57,528 bases of DNA from an uncultured Oscillospiraceae bacterium (GTDB taxonomy: Bacteria > Bacillota > Clostridia > Oscillospirales > Acutalibacteraceae). Location of the stretch: positions 1 to 57,528 of the forward strand of contig CABUNG010000014.1 of assembly GCA_902492895.1 (NCBI GenBank), read 5' to 3'. The translations under genes and the position numbers were made by a program. The notes under the pieces are model-generated. The model was not told where the DNA came from. It worked only from the letters and a program-made list of their open reading frames with translations, and ran no database searches. Below are positions 15,345 through 24,846 of this stretch, piece by piece (position 1 is the first letter of the stretch; every line of letters begins with the position of its first letter).

Positions 15345-18260
15345 ATGATGCAATCCTGGATGCGAAGACTGCTGGGGATGACCTCGGCCCTTATCCTCAC
15401 GGCCGCCGGATTTCCCCTTTGCCTGTCTGCGGCTGATCCGGAGGGCGCGGAGACGGATGACCTCCTTTCCGTCAGCGACGCGCCCGATTATCTGGAGTAT
15501 CGGACGGCCCATTCCGAGACCGTGCGCCCTTCCAGCCGGATCGTCCTGACCGCCGCGGACATCAGTGGAGAGCAGGACAGCCGACGGCTTACCGATTATC
15601 TGGGGTATGAATGGGAGGCCGTCCGCACCGAAGAAGGCGGCTATGTGGAATATACCTTTGTGGCCGAACAGGCCGGGTTCTACACCATTTCGGCGGATTT
15701 TTGCGTGCCGGACGGCCGTCATACGGCCGCGGAGCGGGATATACTCGTCAACGGAGTCCTGCCCTATTCCGAAGCCGCGGGCGTGACCTTCAAGCGCCGC
15801 TGGGTCAACAGCAGTCCGATCGGGCAGGATACCAACGGCAACGATATCCGCCCGGTCCAGCAGGAGGAAGAGGGATGGCAGACCCGGTTTCTGACCGACG
15901 CGATGGGCTATCACGCCTCGCCGCTGACCTTCTATTTTGAACAGGGGACCAATACCCTGCGGTTTTCCGCCGTCCGGGAGCCTCTGATCCTTGGCAAGCT
16001 CACGCTGGAGGCGCCGCAGGAACTGCCGTCTTATGCAGAACTGGCGGCCGAATACGAAAGCAAAGGCTACACCGACGGGACCGAGGAGCCTATCACCCTG
16101 CAGGGGGAGAGCGCGGACGTCAAGTCGGATCAGACTCTGGCGCCTGCGAGCGACCGCTCCTCTCCCGCGACCGTGCCGAGCAGCCCCTCTAAAATCCGCC
16201 TGAACATCATCGGCGGGGAGAGCTGGAGCCAGACCGGCCAGTTCGTCACTTGGAAATTCAAGGTCACGAAGCCGGGGCTCTATACCATCGCGCTGAAATG
16301 GCGGCAGAACGTCCAGCGGGGGCTGACCTCGGTCCGGCGGGTCTATCTGGACGGAGAGGTTCCCTGTCGGGAACTCAGTCAGGTCGAATTCCCCTATGGC
16401 GGGGGCTGGAAAATCCATACCCTCGGAGACGGGACGACGAATTACCGGTTTTACTTAAATGAGGGATGGCACGAGATCACGCTCGAAACCACTCTCGGTG
16501 AGATGGGCGATGTCGTGCGCCGCGCCCAGGAGAGTATGACCGAGCTCAACCGCATCTATCGTCAGATCCTGATGATCACCGGCAGCACCCCCGACATCAA
16601 CCGGGATTATCATTTTGAAAATTTGATCGCCGCCGATCTGGAGGCGCTCGCGGAACAGGTGGAGGCGCTCGATGCGATCTGTGACCGGGTGGAGGCCATC
16701 ACGGGCTCCCGCGGAGCCAATGTGGCGTCCGTGACCACTCTGTCCCGTCAGTGCGCACAGTTTGCCGCCAAACCCGAAACCATTGCCAAAGGCTTCTCGG
16801 TGTTCAAAAGCAACCTGGGCGCGCTCGGCACCTGGATTATGAACAGTTCCTCTCAGCCTCTGGAGATCGACTACCTGCTTGTCCAGCCGGAGGGCACAGC
16901 CCTTCCACGGGCGGACGCCTCGTTTTTCCAGTCGGTATGGCATGAAATCCAGATGTTCGCCTATTCCTTCGTGGAGGATTACAACACCGTCGCGGATACC
17001 TCCGAAGTGGACAGCTACCGCAACGAAACCCCTCTGCGGATCTGGATCACGAATGGACGGGACCAGGCCCAGATCATCAAGGGCATCCTCGACGATACCT
17101 TCACCCCCCGGACGGGTATCCGCACCAAGATCGAGCTGGTGCAGGATACCGCCATGCTCCCGGCCACCGTGGCGGGACGGGGTCCCGACATCGTGCTGAG
17201 CACCGCCGACGGCACGCCGGTCAACTATGCCCTGCGCGGCGCGGTGCTCGATTTGACCACATTTGACGATTTCGACGAGATCATCTCCCGGTTTTACGAC
17301 GATGCCGTCACGCCCTACCGCTATAACGGCGGCGTGTACGCCCTGCCTGTCACCCGGACCTTCCCGGTGATGTTTTACCGCAAGGATATCCTGCGGGATC
17401 TGGGGCTGGATATCCCGGAAACCTGGGACGACGTCATCAACATGGTGTCGGTGCTCGCGCAGAACAACATGGCGTTTACCCTGCCGGTCTCCACGGCGAC
17501 CACGCCCGGAGCGGGCACCGGGTCGTATTATATGTTCCTGTTCCAGCACGGTGGCGAGGTATACAAGGAAGACGGCATCGCCTCGGGTCTCGATTCCGAC
17601 GTTGCCTCCGCGGCGTTCAAGGAATGGACCAACTGCTACATCAACTACGAGTTTCCCCTGACCTATGATTTTGTCAACCGGTTCCGTCTCGGTGAAACGC
17701 CGATCGGCATCGCGGACCTGAGCGCCTACAATAATCTGATGGTGTCCGCGCCGGAGATCAAGGGCCTGTGGGATTTCACCGTGGTGCCCGGCACCAGACA
17801 AGAGGACGGCACCGTCAACCACGCCGTGGCTTCCTCCGGAACGGCCTGCATGCTCTTTACCTCCTGCACCCAGCCCGATCTCGCGTGGGAGGTGCTGGAC
17901 TGGTGGACCTCCGCCGAGACCCAGACCCGGTTCGGCTCCGAGATGGAGAGCCTGCTCGGCGCTTCGGCCCGCTATGCCACGGCCAATCGGGAATCCTTCT
18001 CCCAGCTGGCGTGGAGCGTCAAAGAGTATAACACCATCGAAGCGCAGCGTGCGTACGCGCAGGGGGTGCCGGAAGTGCCTGGCGGCTATTTCACCTCCCG
18101 CCATATCGACAACGCGTTCCGCCGCGTGACCTATTATTGGGAGGATCCCAAGGATACTCTGACCGATTACGTGTACACCATCAACCAGGAAATCACCGGC
18201 AAGCGGAAGGAATTCGGCCTGCCGTACGTGGATCAGACGAGGGGAGGAGAGACACCGTGA
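15345..18260 (+). CDS. Large carbohydrate-binding extracellular solute-binding protein (module A)
   Basis: 971 residues: signal peptide (~1-28; LPLCLSAAD-type end), two beta-sandwich modules resembling CBM6/35-like domains (~100-215 with VEYTFVAEQAGFYTISADF; ~300-385 with TWKFKVTKPGLYTIALKW), a helical linker (~390-480) and a family-1 solute-binding domain (~563-960; PVMFYRKDILRDLGLDIPETWDDV). Ordinary binding proteins are ~450 residues, so this one carries its own glycan-binding front end. There is no lipobox, so retention at the cell surface is not explained. The stop overlaps the permease start at 18257. A homologue with the same layout begins module B at 49452. Confidence 0.85.
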   Translation: MMQSWMRRLLGMTSALILTAAGFPLCLSAADPEGAETDDLLSVSDAPDYLEYRTAHSETVRPSSRIVLTAADISGEQDSRRLTDYLGYEWEAVRTEEGGYVEYTFVAEQAGFYTISADFCVPDGRHTAAERDILVNGVLPYSEAAGVTFKRRWVNSSPIGQDTNGNDIRPVQQEEEGWQTRFLTDAMGYHASPLTFYFEQGTNTLRFSAVREPLILGKLTLEAPQELPSYAELAAEYESKGYTDGTEEPITLQGESADVKSDQTLAPASDRSSPATVPSSPSKIRLNIIGGESWSQTGQFVTWKFKVTKPGLYTIALKWRQNVQRGLTSVRRVYLDGEVPCRELSQVEFPYGGGWKIHTLGDGTTNYRFYLNEGWHEITLETTLGEMGDVVRRAQESMTELNRIYRQILMITGSTPDINRDYHFENLIAADLEALAEQVEALDAICDRVEAITGSRGANVASVTTLSRQCAQFAAKPETIAKGFSVFKSNLGALGTWIMNSSSQPLEIDYLLVQPEGTALPRADASFFQSVWHEIQMFAYSFVEDYNTVADTSEVDSYRNETPLRIWITNGRDQAQIIKGILDDTFTPRTGIRTKIELVQDTAMLPATVAGRGPDIVLSTADGTPVNYALRGAVLDLTTFDDFDEIISRFYDDAVTPYRYNGGVYALPVTRTFPVMFYRKDILRDLGLDIPETWDDVINMVSVLAQNNMAFTLPVSTATTPGAGTGSYYMFLFQHGGEVYKEDGIASGLDSDVASAAFKEWTNCYINYEFPLTYDFVNRFRLGETPIGIADLSAYNNLMVSAPEIKGLWDFTVVPGTRQEDGTVNHAVASSGTACMLFTSCTQPDLAWEVLDWWTSAETQTRFGSEMESLLGASARYATANRESFSQLAWSVKEYNTIEAQRAYAQGVPEVPGGYFTSRHIDNAFRRVTYYWEDPKDTLTDYVYTINQEITGKRKEFGLPYVDQTRGGETP

Positions 18261-19198
18261 CCAAAACCGTGACCGCGCCCGCTGCTCCCAAGCGGAACGG
18301 ACTCCTGCGCCGAAAAGGCCGGGAAGTGGCGAAAAACTGGGATGCGTATCTCTTTTCCGCCCCGTTTTTCATCATCTTTTTCGTCTTCACCGTGCTGCCG
18401 GTGGTTATATCCATCGGCCTGAGCTTCACCTATTACAACATTCTGCAGACACCGTCCTTCGTCGGCCTGCAAAACTATTTCAACCTCTTTCTCAACGACG
18501 ATACCTTCCTCATCGCGGTCAAGAACACCCTGCTGATCGCCGTGATCACCGGCCCCATCGGGTATCTGGCCTCGTTTTTGTTCGCCTGGTTCATCAATGA
18601 GCTCAACCCCAAGCTGCGGGCGGTCATGATCGTGGTGTTCTATGCCCCATCCATATCGGGCAATGTCTACATGGTTTGGTCCATCCTCTTTTCCGGGGAC
18701 ACCTATGGCTATATCAACGCCTTTCTGCTCAATATGGGGATCATCCACAAGCCGGTCCAATGGCTGACCGATCCAACCACCATGCTGCCGGTCGTGATCA
18801 TCGTCATGCTGTGGATGAGCCTCGGTTCCGGGTTCCTGGCCTTTGTGGCCGGCCTTCAGACCGTCGACCGGTCGATGTATGAGGCGGGGTATGTCGAGGG
18901 GGTCAAAAACCGCTGGCAGGAACTGTGGCACATCACCCTGCCGTCCATGAAACCCCAACTGCTGTTCGGCGCGGTCATGTCCATCACCTCGGCGTTTTCG
19001 GCCGGAGACGTCACCAGCGCCCTGTGCGGTTTTCCGTCCACCGACTACGCGGCCCACACCATGATCAACCACTTGAACGACTACGGCAACGTCCGCTTTG
19101 AGATGGGCTACGCCTGCGCCATTGCGACCCTTCTGTTTTTCTTGATGATCGGCTGCAATCAGCTCATCCAGCGCCTGCTGCGGAAGGTGGGCACCTGA
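18257..19198 (+). CDS. Sugar ABC transporter permease, LplB/UgpA type (module A)
   Basis: 313-residue inner-membrane permease of the CUT1 family with six predicted transmembrane segments, the first being FSAPFFIIFFVFTVLPVVIS. The cytoplasmic EAA loop that docks the ATPase reads EAGYVEGVKNRWQELWHITL. The GTG start at 18257 overlaps the stop of the binding-protein gene (GTGA), and GGGGAGGAG precedes it, so the two are translationally coupled. No ATPase is encoded nearby; CUT1 systems in Firmicutes commonly share a distant MsmX-type ATPase. It is similar in layout to the module B permease at 52253. Confidence 0.92.
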   Translation: MTKTVTAPAAPKRNGLLRRKGREVAKNWDAYLFSAPFFIIFFVFTVLPVVISIGLSFTYYNILQTPSFVGLQNYFNLFLNDDTFLIAVKNTLLIAVITGPIGYLASFLFAWFINELNPKLRAVMIVVFYAPSISGNVYMVWSILFSGDTYGYINAFLLNMGIIHKPVQWLTDPTTMLPVVIIVMLWMSLGSGFLAFVAGLQTVDRSMYEAGYVEGVKNRWQELWHITLPSMKPQLLFGAVMSITSAFSAGDVTSALCGFPSTDYAAHTMINHLNDYGNVRFEMGYACAIATLLFFLMIGCNQLIQRLLRKVGT

Positions 19199-19279
19199 TC
19201 CCATACCCGACGGATACCCTTGCAAGGGAATCGGTTGACCCCTCCGGTCTCCGGCTTTGATGAAAGGAATGGTCACCCT

Positions 19280-20161
19280 ATGGCAACCAAGACCCTCTCT
19301 CTCAGAACCCGGCGAAACAGCCGCCTGCACGGGCGCTCCCGGGCCGGAAACATCCTAAATTTTCTGTTTCTGGCTCTGATCGGCGTGTTCATGGCGCTGC
19401 CGATGGTATACGCGGTCAGCAGCGCCTTCAAACCCCTCGACGAGCTGTTCCTGTTTCCGCCACGGTTCTTTGTCCGCCGCCCCACTCTGGACAATTTCAG
19501 CGACCTGTTCCGCCTGATGTCCTCCTCCTGGGTGCCCTTTACCCGGTATATGTTCAATACCGTTATGCTCGCGGTGCTGGCCACGGCGGGGAACGTGGTG
19601 TTTTGCTCCATGGCGGCGTATATGCTCGAAAAACGGAAATTCCCCGGCGCCAAAATGATGTATCAGACCGTGGTGCTCGCCCTGATGTTTTCGGGCGCCG
19701 TCACCGCGATCCCGAATTATCTGATCATGGCGCGCCTGAACTGGATCGACAATTATCTATCGCTTATCGTTCCGGCCTTCGCCACCCCCATCGGGCTGTT
19801 TTTGATGAAGCAGTTTATGGGAATCGTGCACGACAGCCTGATCGAATCGGCCAAGCTGGACGGGGCCAGCGAGTGGCAAATTTTCTGGCGGATCGTCATG
19901 CCCATCGTCCGGCCCGCCTGGCAGACCCTGATCATCTTCTCCTTCCAGTCCACCTGGAATATGACGGGCGGAAACTTCATTTTCAGCGAGGAGCTGAAAA
20001 CCCTGCCTTCGGCGCTCAGCCAGGTGCTGCAGGGAGGCATCGCCCGGACGGGCGTCAGCTGCGCGGTGGCGCTACTGATTATGATCATTCCCATCGCTGT
20101 GTTCATCGGTTCGGAAAGCAAGGTCCTGGAAACCATGGGCAGCTCCGGAATTAAAGAATAA
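19280..20161 (+). CDS. Sugar ABC transporter permease, UgpE/MalG type (module A)
   Basis: 293-residue partner permease. A basic N-terminus (~1-25) is followed by six transmembrane helices, the conserved CUT1 motif FKPLDELFLFPPRFFVR, and the EAA loop ESAKLDGASEWQIFWRIVMP. The start is ATG 19280, with AAAGGA 11 bases upstream; 81 bases separate it from the preceding permease stop. It presumably forms a heterodimer with that permease. Its module B counterpart at 53161 shares the PIDELYLYPPRFFVQ motif, supporting duplication of a whole transporter unit. Confidence 0.92.
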   Translation: MATKTLSLRTRRNSRLHGRSRAGNILNFLFLALIGVFMALPMVYAVSSAFKPLDELFLFPPRFFVRRPTLDNFSDLFRLMSSSWVPFTRYMFNTVMLAVLATAGNVVFCSMAAYMLEKRKFPGAKMMYQTVVLALMFSGAVTAIPNYLIMARLNWIDNYLSLIVPAFATPIGLFLMKQFMGIVHDSLIESAKLDGASEWQIFWRIVMPIVRPAWQTLIIFSFQSTWNMTGGNFIFSEELKTLPSALSQVLQGGIARTGVSCAVALLIMIIPIAVFIGSESKVLETMGSSGIKE

Positions 20162-20177
20162 GAAAGGGGAGACCGCG

Positions 20178-22256
20178 ATGAATCGGAAATGGCTGCGTTT
20201 GGCGGCAGCGGCGCTCACCCTGCTTGTTTGCATGTCCCTGTCTGCGGCGGCCGAGGCCCCTTTTTACGATTATACCTACGATGAGTGGGGGGACCCGGTG
20301 GGGGCGCCGCGCGCCTACGATCTCTTCGAGGTGGCGGACGCCTCGGTCATCGGGACGGCGCTGAAGGGGCCGAGCGACCTGGCTGTCAGCGGGGAGGAAA
20401 TCTACATAGCGGATACCGGCAACAACCGGATCGTAGTGCTGGACAGCGGATTTCATCTGATCCGGGAATGGAACGGCACGGAGTCCCCGGACGGCCGGCT
20501 GGACTTTGCAGCCCCCGAAGGGGTGTTCGTCACCGAAGACGGCCGGGTGCTGGTTGCGGATACGGGCAACGGCCGGCTGGTCGTCACCGACCGTGAAGGC
20601 CGGTTCCTGGACGTGTACGGGGCGCCCGAAACCGATATCCTGCCGAGCGATTTTCAGTACAAACCCATCAAGGTCGCAGCCGATAAGGCGGGCCGCCTCT
20701 TTGTCGTGTCCCAGAGCTTCAACATGGGCCTGCTGGAATTCGACCGGGAGGGCCGCTTCACCCAGACTCTGGGTGCGGCCAAGGTACAGGTTACGGTGTT
20801 CGACCTGTTCTGGCGCCTGATCTCCACCAAGGCGCAGCAGGAGCGGATGCAGCAGTTCGTCCCCACGGAATACAACAACCTGGCCGTGGACGAGGACGGA
20901 TTCGTCTATGCGTCGACCTCTATCTATGAGGAATACAACATCGAGGGGTATGGGCTCACCGCCGTGCGGAAGCTCAACGCCTCGGGCAGCGATATTCTTC
21001 GGTATTCCATGCCGCTCGGAGAACTCCAGTACACAGTCCGGGGCCAGTTTGCCGGCCCCTCCCGTATCGTGGACGTGTATGCCGGGAAAAACGGGATGTT
21101 CAGCATCCTCGATGCGAACCGGGGCCGGGTATTCACCTACGACAGCACCGGGATGCTGCTCTATATCTTCGGTACCTACGGGGATATGGACGGGGCGCTC
21201 AAAAATCCCCGGGCGATCGATAAGCTCGGCGATCTTTTCCTGGTTCTGGACGGATCCAAAAACACGGTGACGGCCTACGCGCCCACCGCGTATGCGAGAA
21301 GCTTCGATCAGGCCGCCGCCTACCACTATCAGGACGAATACGAGTTGGAGGCGGCCGAATGGCAGAACGTTTTGTCTCTCAACGGCAACTCCGACATCGC
21401 CTATACCGGCCTCGGCAAGGCCGCCTTCCGGACCGGCGATTACGAGCAGGCGATGGACTATTTCCGCAAGGCGGGAGACCGCACCAACTATTCCAAGGCA
21501 TTTCAGTACCGCCGCCGTGAGATCATCGCGGACGGGTTTATGTGGGCGGTCCCGGCCTTTTTCGCGGCGCTGGCCGTCGTGATCGTCGCCGTCAAGCTCA
21601 AGCGGAAATACCGGCCGGCCCATGTGGACCCCCGCTCCTTCCGCGGAAAGCTCGCCTACAGCCGGTATGTGATTTTCCATCCCATGGACGGCTTCTGGGA
21701 CCTCAAGCGGGAAAAACGCGGCAGTCTCCGGGTGGCCCTGCTCTTTACCGGCCTGCTCTGCGTGGTCATGGTAGCACAGCGGCAGCTGACCGGCTTCCTG
21801 TTCAACACGGCCAATCTCAAAGAACTGAACCTCCTCATTGAAATCTCCAAGGTTCTGTTGCCCTTCGGCCTGTGGTGCATCTCGAACTGGTGCGTCACCT
21901 CCCTGATGCAGGGGGAAGGGAAGCTGCGGGATATCGCCACCATGACCGGCTATGCCCTGCTGCCCATGCTGGCGCTGAACACGGTGGGCATCGTCCTCTC
22001 CAACCTGATGACCAGCAAGGAAGGCGACTTCTATATCTTCTGCGTGGCTCTGGGCGCGCTCTGGAGTTTGGGACTGATCCTGCTCGGGCACCAGCAGATC
22101 CACGATTACACGCTGGGCCGCTCCCTGTTCGTCACCTTCTTGACGGTGGTGGTCATGGCGGTGGTGGTGTTCCTCGCCATTCTGCTGCTGGTGCTGCTCC
22201 AGCAGATGGTCGGCTTCGCCAGCGACTTCATCAACGAAATCTTTTACCGCGTATAA
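20178..22256 (+). CDS. NHL beta-propeller / TPR / YIP1 membrane protein (module A)
   Basis: 692 residues. A signal peptide (~1-25) leads to an extracytoplasmic NHL-repeat propeller (~60-380; IYIADTGNNRIVVLD, VLVADTGNGRLVVTD, FTYDSTGMLLYIFG). A short TPR-like helical pair follows (~395-440; DIAYTGLGKAAFRTGDYEQ and the next helix), then one transmembrane helix (~455-475), a cytoplasmic loop (FHPMDGFWDLKREKRGS) and a YIP1-type bundle of about five helices (~515-690). The architecture suggests an outward-facing sensor or scaffold joined to a membrane bundle. It sits between the permease pair and DUF5696, and the same order recurs at 54044, so it probably works with the importer. No function is established that I know of. 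Confidence 0.85.
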   Translation: MNRKWLRLAAAALTLLVCMSLSAAAEAPFYDYTYDEWGDPVGAPRAYDLFEVADASVIGTALKGPSDLAVSGEEIYIADTGNNRIVVLDSGFHLIREWNGTESPDGRLDFAAPEGVFVTEDGRVLVADTGNGRLVVTDREGRFLDVYGAPETDILPSDFQYKPIKVAADKAGRLFVVSQSFNMGLLEFDREGRFTQTLGAAKVQVTVFDLFWRLISTKAQQERMQQFVPTEYNNLAVDEDGFVYASTSIYEEYNIEGYGLTAVRKLNASGSDILRYSMPLGELQYTVRGQFAGPSRIVDVYAGKNGMFSILDANRGRVFTYDSTGMLLYIFGTYGDMDGALKNPRAIDKLGDLFLVLDGSKNTVTAYAPTAYARSFDQAAAYHYQDEYELEAAEWQNVLSLNGNSDIAYTGLGKAAFRTGDYEQAMDYFRKAGDRTNYSKAFQYRRREIIADGFMWAVPAFFAALAVVIVAVKLKRKYRPAHVDPRSFRGKLAYSRYVIFHPMDGFWDLKREKRGSLRVALLFTGLLCVVMVAQRQLTGFLFNTANLKELNLLIEISKVLLPFGLWCISNWCVTSLMQGEGKLRDIATMTGYALLPMLALNTVGIVLSNLMTSKEGDFYIFCVALGALWSLGLILLGHQQIHDYTLGRSLFVTFLTVVVMAVVVFLAILLLVLLQQMVGFASDFINEIFYRV

Positions 22257-22269
22257 GGAGGGAATGCCG

Positions 22270-24828
22270 ATGAAACCGAAACGTCGTATGCTTCCCGTCC
22301 TGGCTCTGCTGTCGGCGGGAATCCTCCTTCTCGGGGGCTGCGGACTTTCCTCCGCCATCGTGGAGGGGCTGAACGAAGACCATTATGTGTATGCCGGCAC
22401 GACGGAAGCCGATCCGGCGTCGCGGGATTTCCGGGAGGTCCTGTCCCGGGATGGACTGACTCTGTATGTCAACGATAAAACCGCCGAAATCGCGCTGAAG
22501 GACAAAGCGGGGGTGATGTGGTATTCCAATCCCCAGGAACGGCACACCGATCCCGTGGCCTCGGAGGAAAACAAGAGCAATATGGCCGCGCAGGCCCGTA
22601 TTATCTTCAGCGACAGCACCGGCAACACCCGTTCGATGAATACCTATACCGACGCGGTCTCCCGGGGTCAGTACCGCATCACGTCGGAAGACGGGGCGCT
22701 GACCGTGCGGTATACCCTCGGCGCGGTGGAGGAAAAGAAGCTCGTCCCCATCATCGTGGAAAAGGAGCGGTTCGAGACCCTCATTCTGAACCGCGTCACC
22801 GCTGCGCAGAAAAAGACCCTCGAGCGGTATTACATGCTGGTGGACCTCGACAACATGCAGGACCAGAATTACCGCCGGGAGTTGGAAGTCAAATATCCCG
22901 CGGCCAAAAAAGGGCCGGTCTGGGTTCTGCGGAACAACCCGCCCGCCCCGAATATCGAGGATAAAATCCACGAGGTCGTCGTAACGACCGGCTACACCAG
23001 GGAAGACCTGGAGGCCGACAACGCGGCCAATCAGGTGGCGGATTCCGGCGCCGATATGGTATTCAACCTCGTCATCCGCTACACCATCGAGGACGGCCGC
23101 CTGCTCGTGACCCTGCCGGCCGATGAGCTCGAGATGCCCAAGGAATACCTGATCGAACGGGTCGCCCTGCTCGAACACTTCGGGGCGGCCGTCAAAGGCT
23201 CCGACGGCTATCTCCTCCTGCCCGACGGTTCGGGGTCCCTTCTCTATTTCGATAACGGCAAAGACACCCTCGCGGCCTATTCCGTGCCGGTTTACGGGCG
23301 GGACAAGGCGCTTTACATCGAGGAAAATCCCTATAACGCCGACGGGGTGAATCTGCCGGTGTTCGGCCTCAAAAACGGGGACGCCGCGTTCCTCGCCGTC
23401 ATCGAGCAGGGCGAGGCTCTCGCCAATGTGAACGCCCGCTCCTCCGGCGCTACGACCAGCTACAACACCGTGTATTCGGAATTCCGGGTGCGGGAGAAGG
23501 CCGTGCAGAGCGTCGGCGGCACCGATAACGTACAGAACATCTATCAGCAGGAGCGGTATAAAGGGAAGTTGACCGTCAGCTATCGCTTCCTCTCCGGCGG
23601 CGACGCGGACTACGTCGGCATGGCCAAGGCCTATCGGGCTACCCTGTTCGACGGCGGAACCGCCCCGCTCCAGGAAAAACGGCCGCTGTACCTCGAATTC
23701 ATCGGGGCTATCGACGTCACCGAGAACGTGGTGGGACTCCCGGTGGGAAAAACCCGGGCGCTGACCACCTTTGAGGAGGCTGCGGCGATCCTGAACGAGC
23801 TGCAGGCCGCCGGGGTGGACCCGTCCGCCGTCGTAGCGCGGTACAGCGGGATGTGGAACGGCGGAATGCGCCAGGGCTACGCCGATAAGCTGAAGGTCGT
23901 GGGCGCGCTGGGAGGCGCCAAGGGGCTGTCCTCGCTGCTGGAGACAGCCGGAGCTCTGGGTGCCGGCCTGTACCCGGACATCGACCTTCAGTATGTCTAT
24001 AAAAACTCTCTGTTCGATTCCTACAACATCCGGCGGGACACCTCCCGCTTCCTCATCCGTACGACAGCGGCGGTTTATCCGTACAATGCGGCCACTTTCT
24101 CGCTCGATACCGATGCCGAGCCGCGGTATCTGATCAGCCCCCGCCGGTATGAGAGCCTGTTCGCGTCCTTCAAGTCCGCGTACGATGCGTTCGGCTGCAC
24201 CAATCTGTCCCTGCGCAGCGCAGGACGGGATCTCGCGGCGGATTACCGGGAGGGGAAGGTCATCGACCGGCAGGCGGCTCTCGCGTATCTGAACCAATCC
24301 TTGGCGGGATTCCGTGAGTATTCCCTGCTGGTGGAGAACGGGAACGCTTACACCCTGCCCCTGGCCTCCCACGTGGTGGAACTCCCGATGGATTCCTGCG
24401 GCTACGACGCCTGCGACGAGAGCGTGCCGTTCTTGCAGCTGGTCGTCAGCGGCTACCTGAATTACGCGGGAAAACCCGTCAATCTGGCGGCGGGCAGCCG
24501 CCGCAGCTTCCTGCGGGCGGTCGAGACGGGCGCCGGCCTGTCCTATACGGTCACGGCGGCCGGCAGCGACCGGGTGCGGGAGACGGATTACGACCGGTAT
24601 TTCGCCTGCGGCTGGTCGGATGTGAAGGACGATCTGCTAAAGACGCTGGACGAAGCCTCGGCGGCCGCTGCGACGGCGGGAGTCGAGATGACCGGCCACG
24701 TAAAGCTCGCGGACGGGGTGTATCAGACGACGTTCGCGAACGGAATCCGGGTCGTGGTCAATTACACGAAGCAGGCCTATACCGGTTCCGGCGTGCATGT
24801 GGACGCCGAAAACTATGCGGTCCTGTAG
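22270..24828 (+). CDS. DUF5696 lipoprotein (module A)
   Basis: 852-residue lipoprotein; the signal peptide ends in LLGGC (Cys ~21). The N-terminal half is beta-rich (RDGLTLYVNDKTAEIALKD; a predicted super-sandwich to ~450). The C-terminal half is alpha/beta, with blocks such as LTTFEEAAAILNELQAAGVD and GAGLYPDIDLQYVY that look like strands and helices of a TIM barrel. That overall layout resembles several glycosidase clans, but I cannot name catalytic residues. I use ATG 22270, because AAGGAGGG lies 7 bases upstream; the ATG at 22264 abuts the ribosome site. It follows the NHL/YIP1 gene by 13 bases, as in module B. Confidence 0.82.
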   Translation: MKPKRRMLPVLALLSAGILLLGGCGLSSAIVEGLNEDHYVYAGTTEADPASRDFREVLSRDGLTLYVNDKTAEIALKDKAGVMWYSNPQERHTDPVASEENKSNMAAQARIIFSDSTGNTRSMNTYTDAVSRGQYRITSEDGALTVRYTLGAVEEKKLVPIIVEKERFETLILNRVTAAQKKTLERYYMLVDLDNMQDQNYRRELEVKYPAAKKGPVWVLRNNPPAPNIEDKIHEVVVTTGYTREDLEADNAANQVADSGADMVFNLVIRYTIEDGRLLVTLPADELEMPKEYLIERVALLEHFGAAVKGSDGYLLLPDGSGSLLYFDNGKDTLAAYSVPVYGRDKALYIEENPYNADGVNLPVFGLKNGDAAFLAVIEQGEALANVNARSSGATTSYNTVYSEFRVREKAVQSVGGTDNVQNIYQQERYKGKLTVSYRFLSGGDADYVGMAKAYRATLFDGGTAPLQEKRPLYLEFIGAIDVTENVVGLPVGKTRALTTFEEAAAILNELQAAGVDPSAVVARYSGMWNGGMRQGYADKLKVVGALGGAKGLSSLLETAGALGAGLYPDIDLQYVYKNSLFDSYNIRRDTSRFLIRTTAAVYPYNAATFSLDTDAEPRYLISPRRYESLFASFKSAYDAFGCTNLSLRSAGRDLAADYREGKVIDRQAALAYLNQSLAGFREYSLLVENGNAYTLPLASHVVELPMDSCGYDACDESVPFLQLVVSGYLNYAGKPVNLAAGSRRSFLRAVETGAGLSYTVTAAGSDRVRETDYDRYFACGWSDVKDDLLKTLDEASAAAATAGVEMTGHVKLADGVYQTTFANGIRVVVNYTKQAYTGSGVHVDAENYAVL

Positions 24829-24846
24829 AAAGGGAGGGATCTACCC

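Noticed and set aside
22231..24372. 713-codon minus-strand open frame opposite DUF5696 (and similar ones at 20151-22358 and 49482-52037)
   Set aside because: Low-complexity His/Arg/Gly-rich translations with no ribosome site; shadows of well-supported plus-strand genes.
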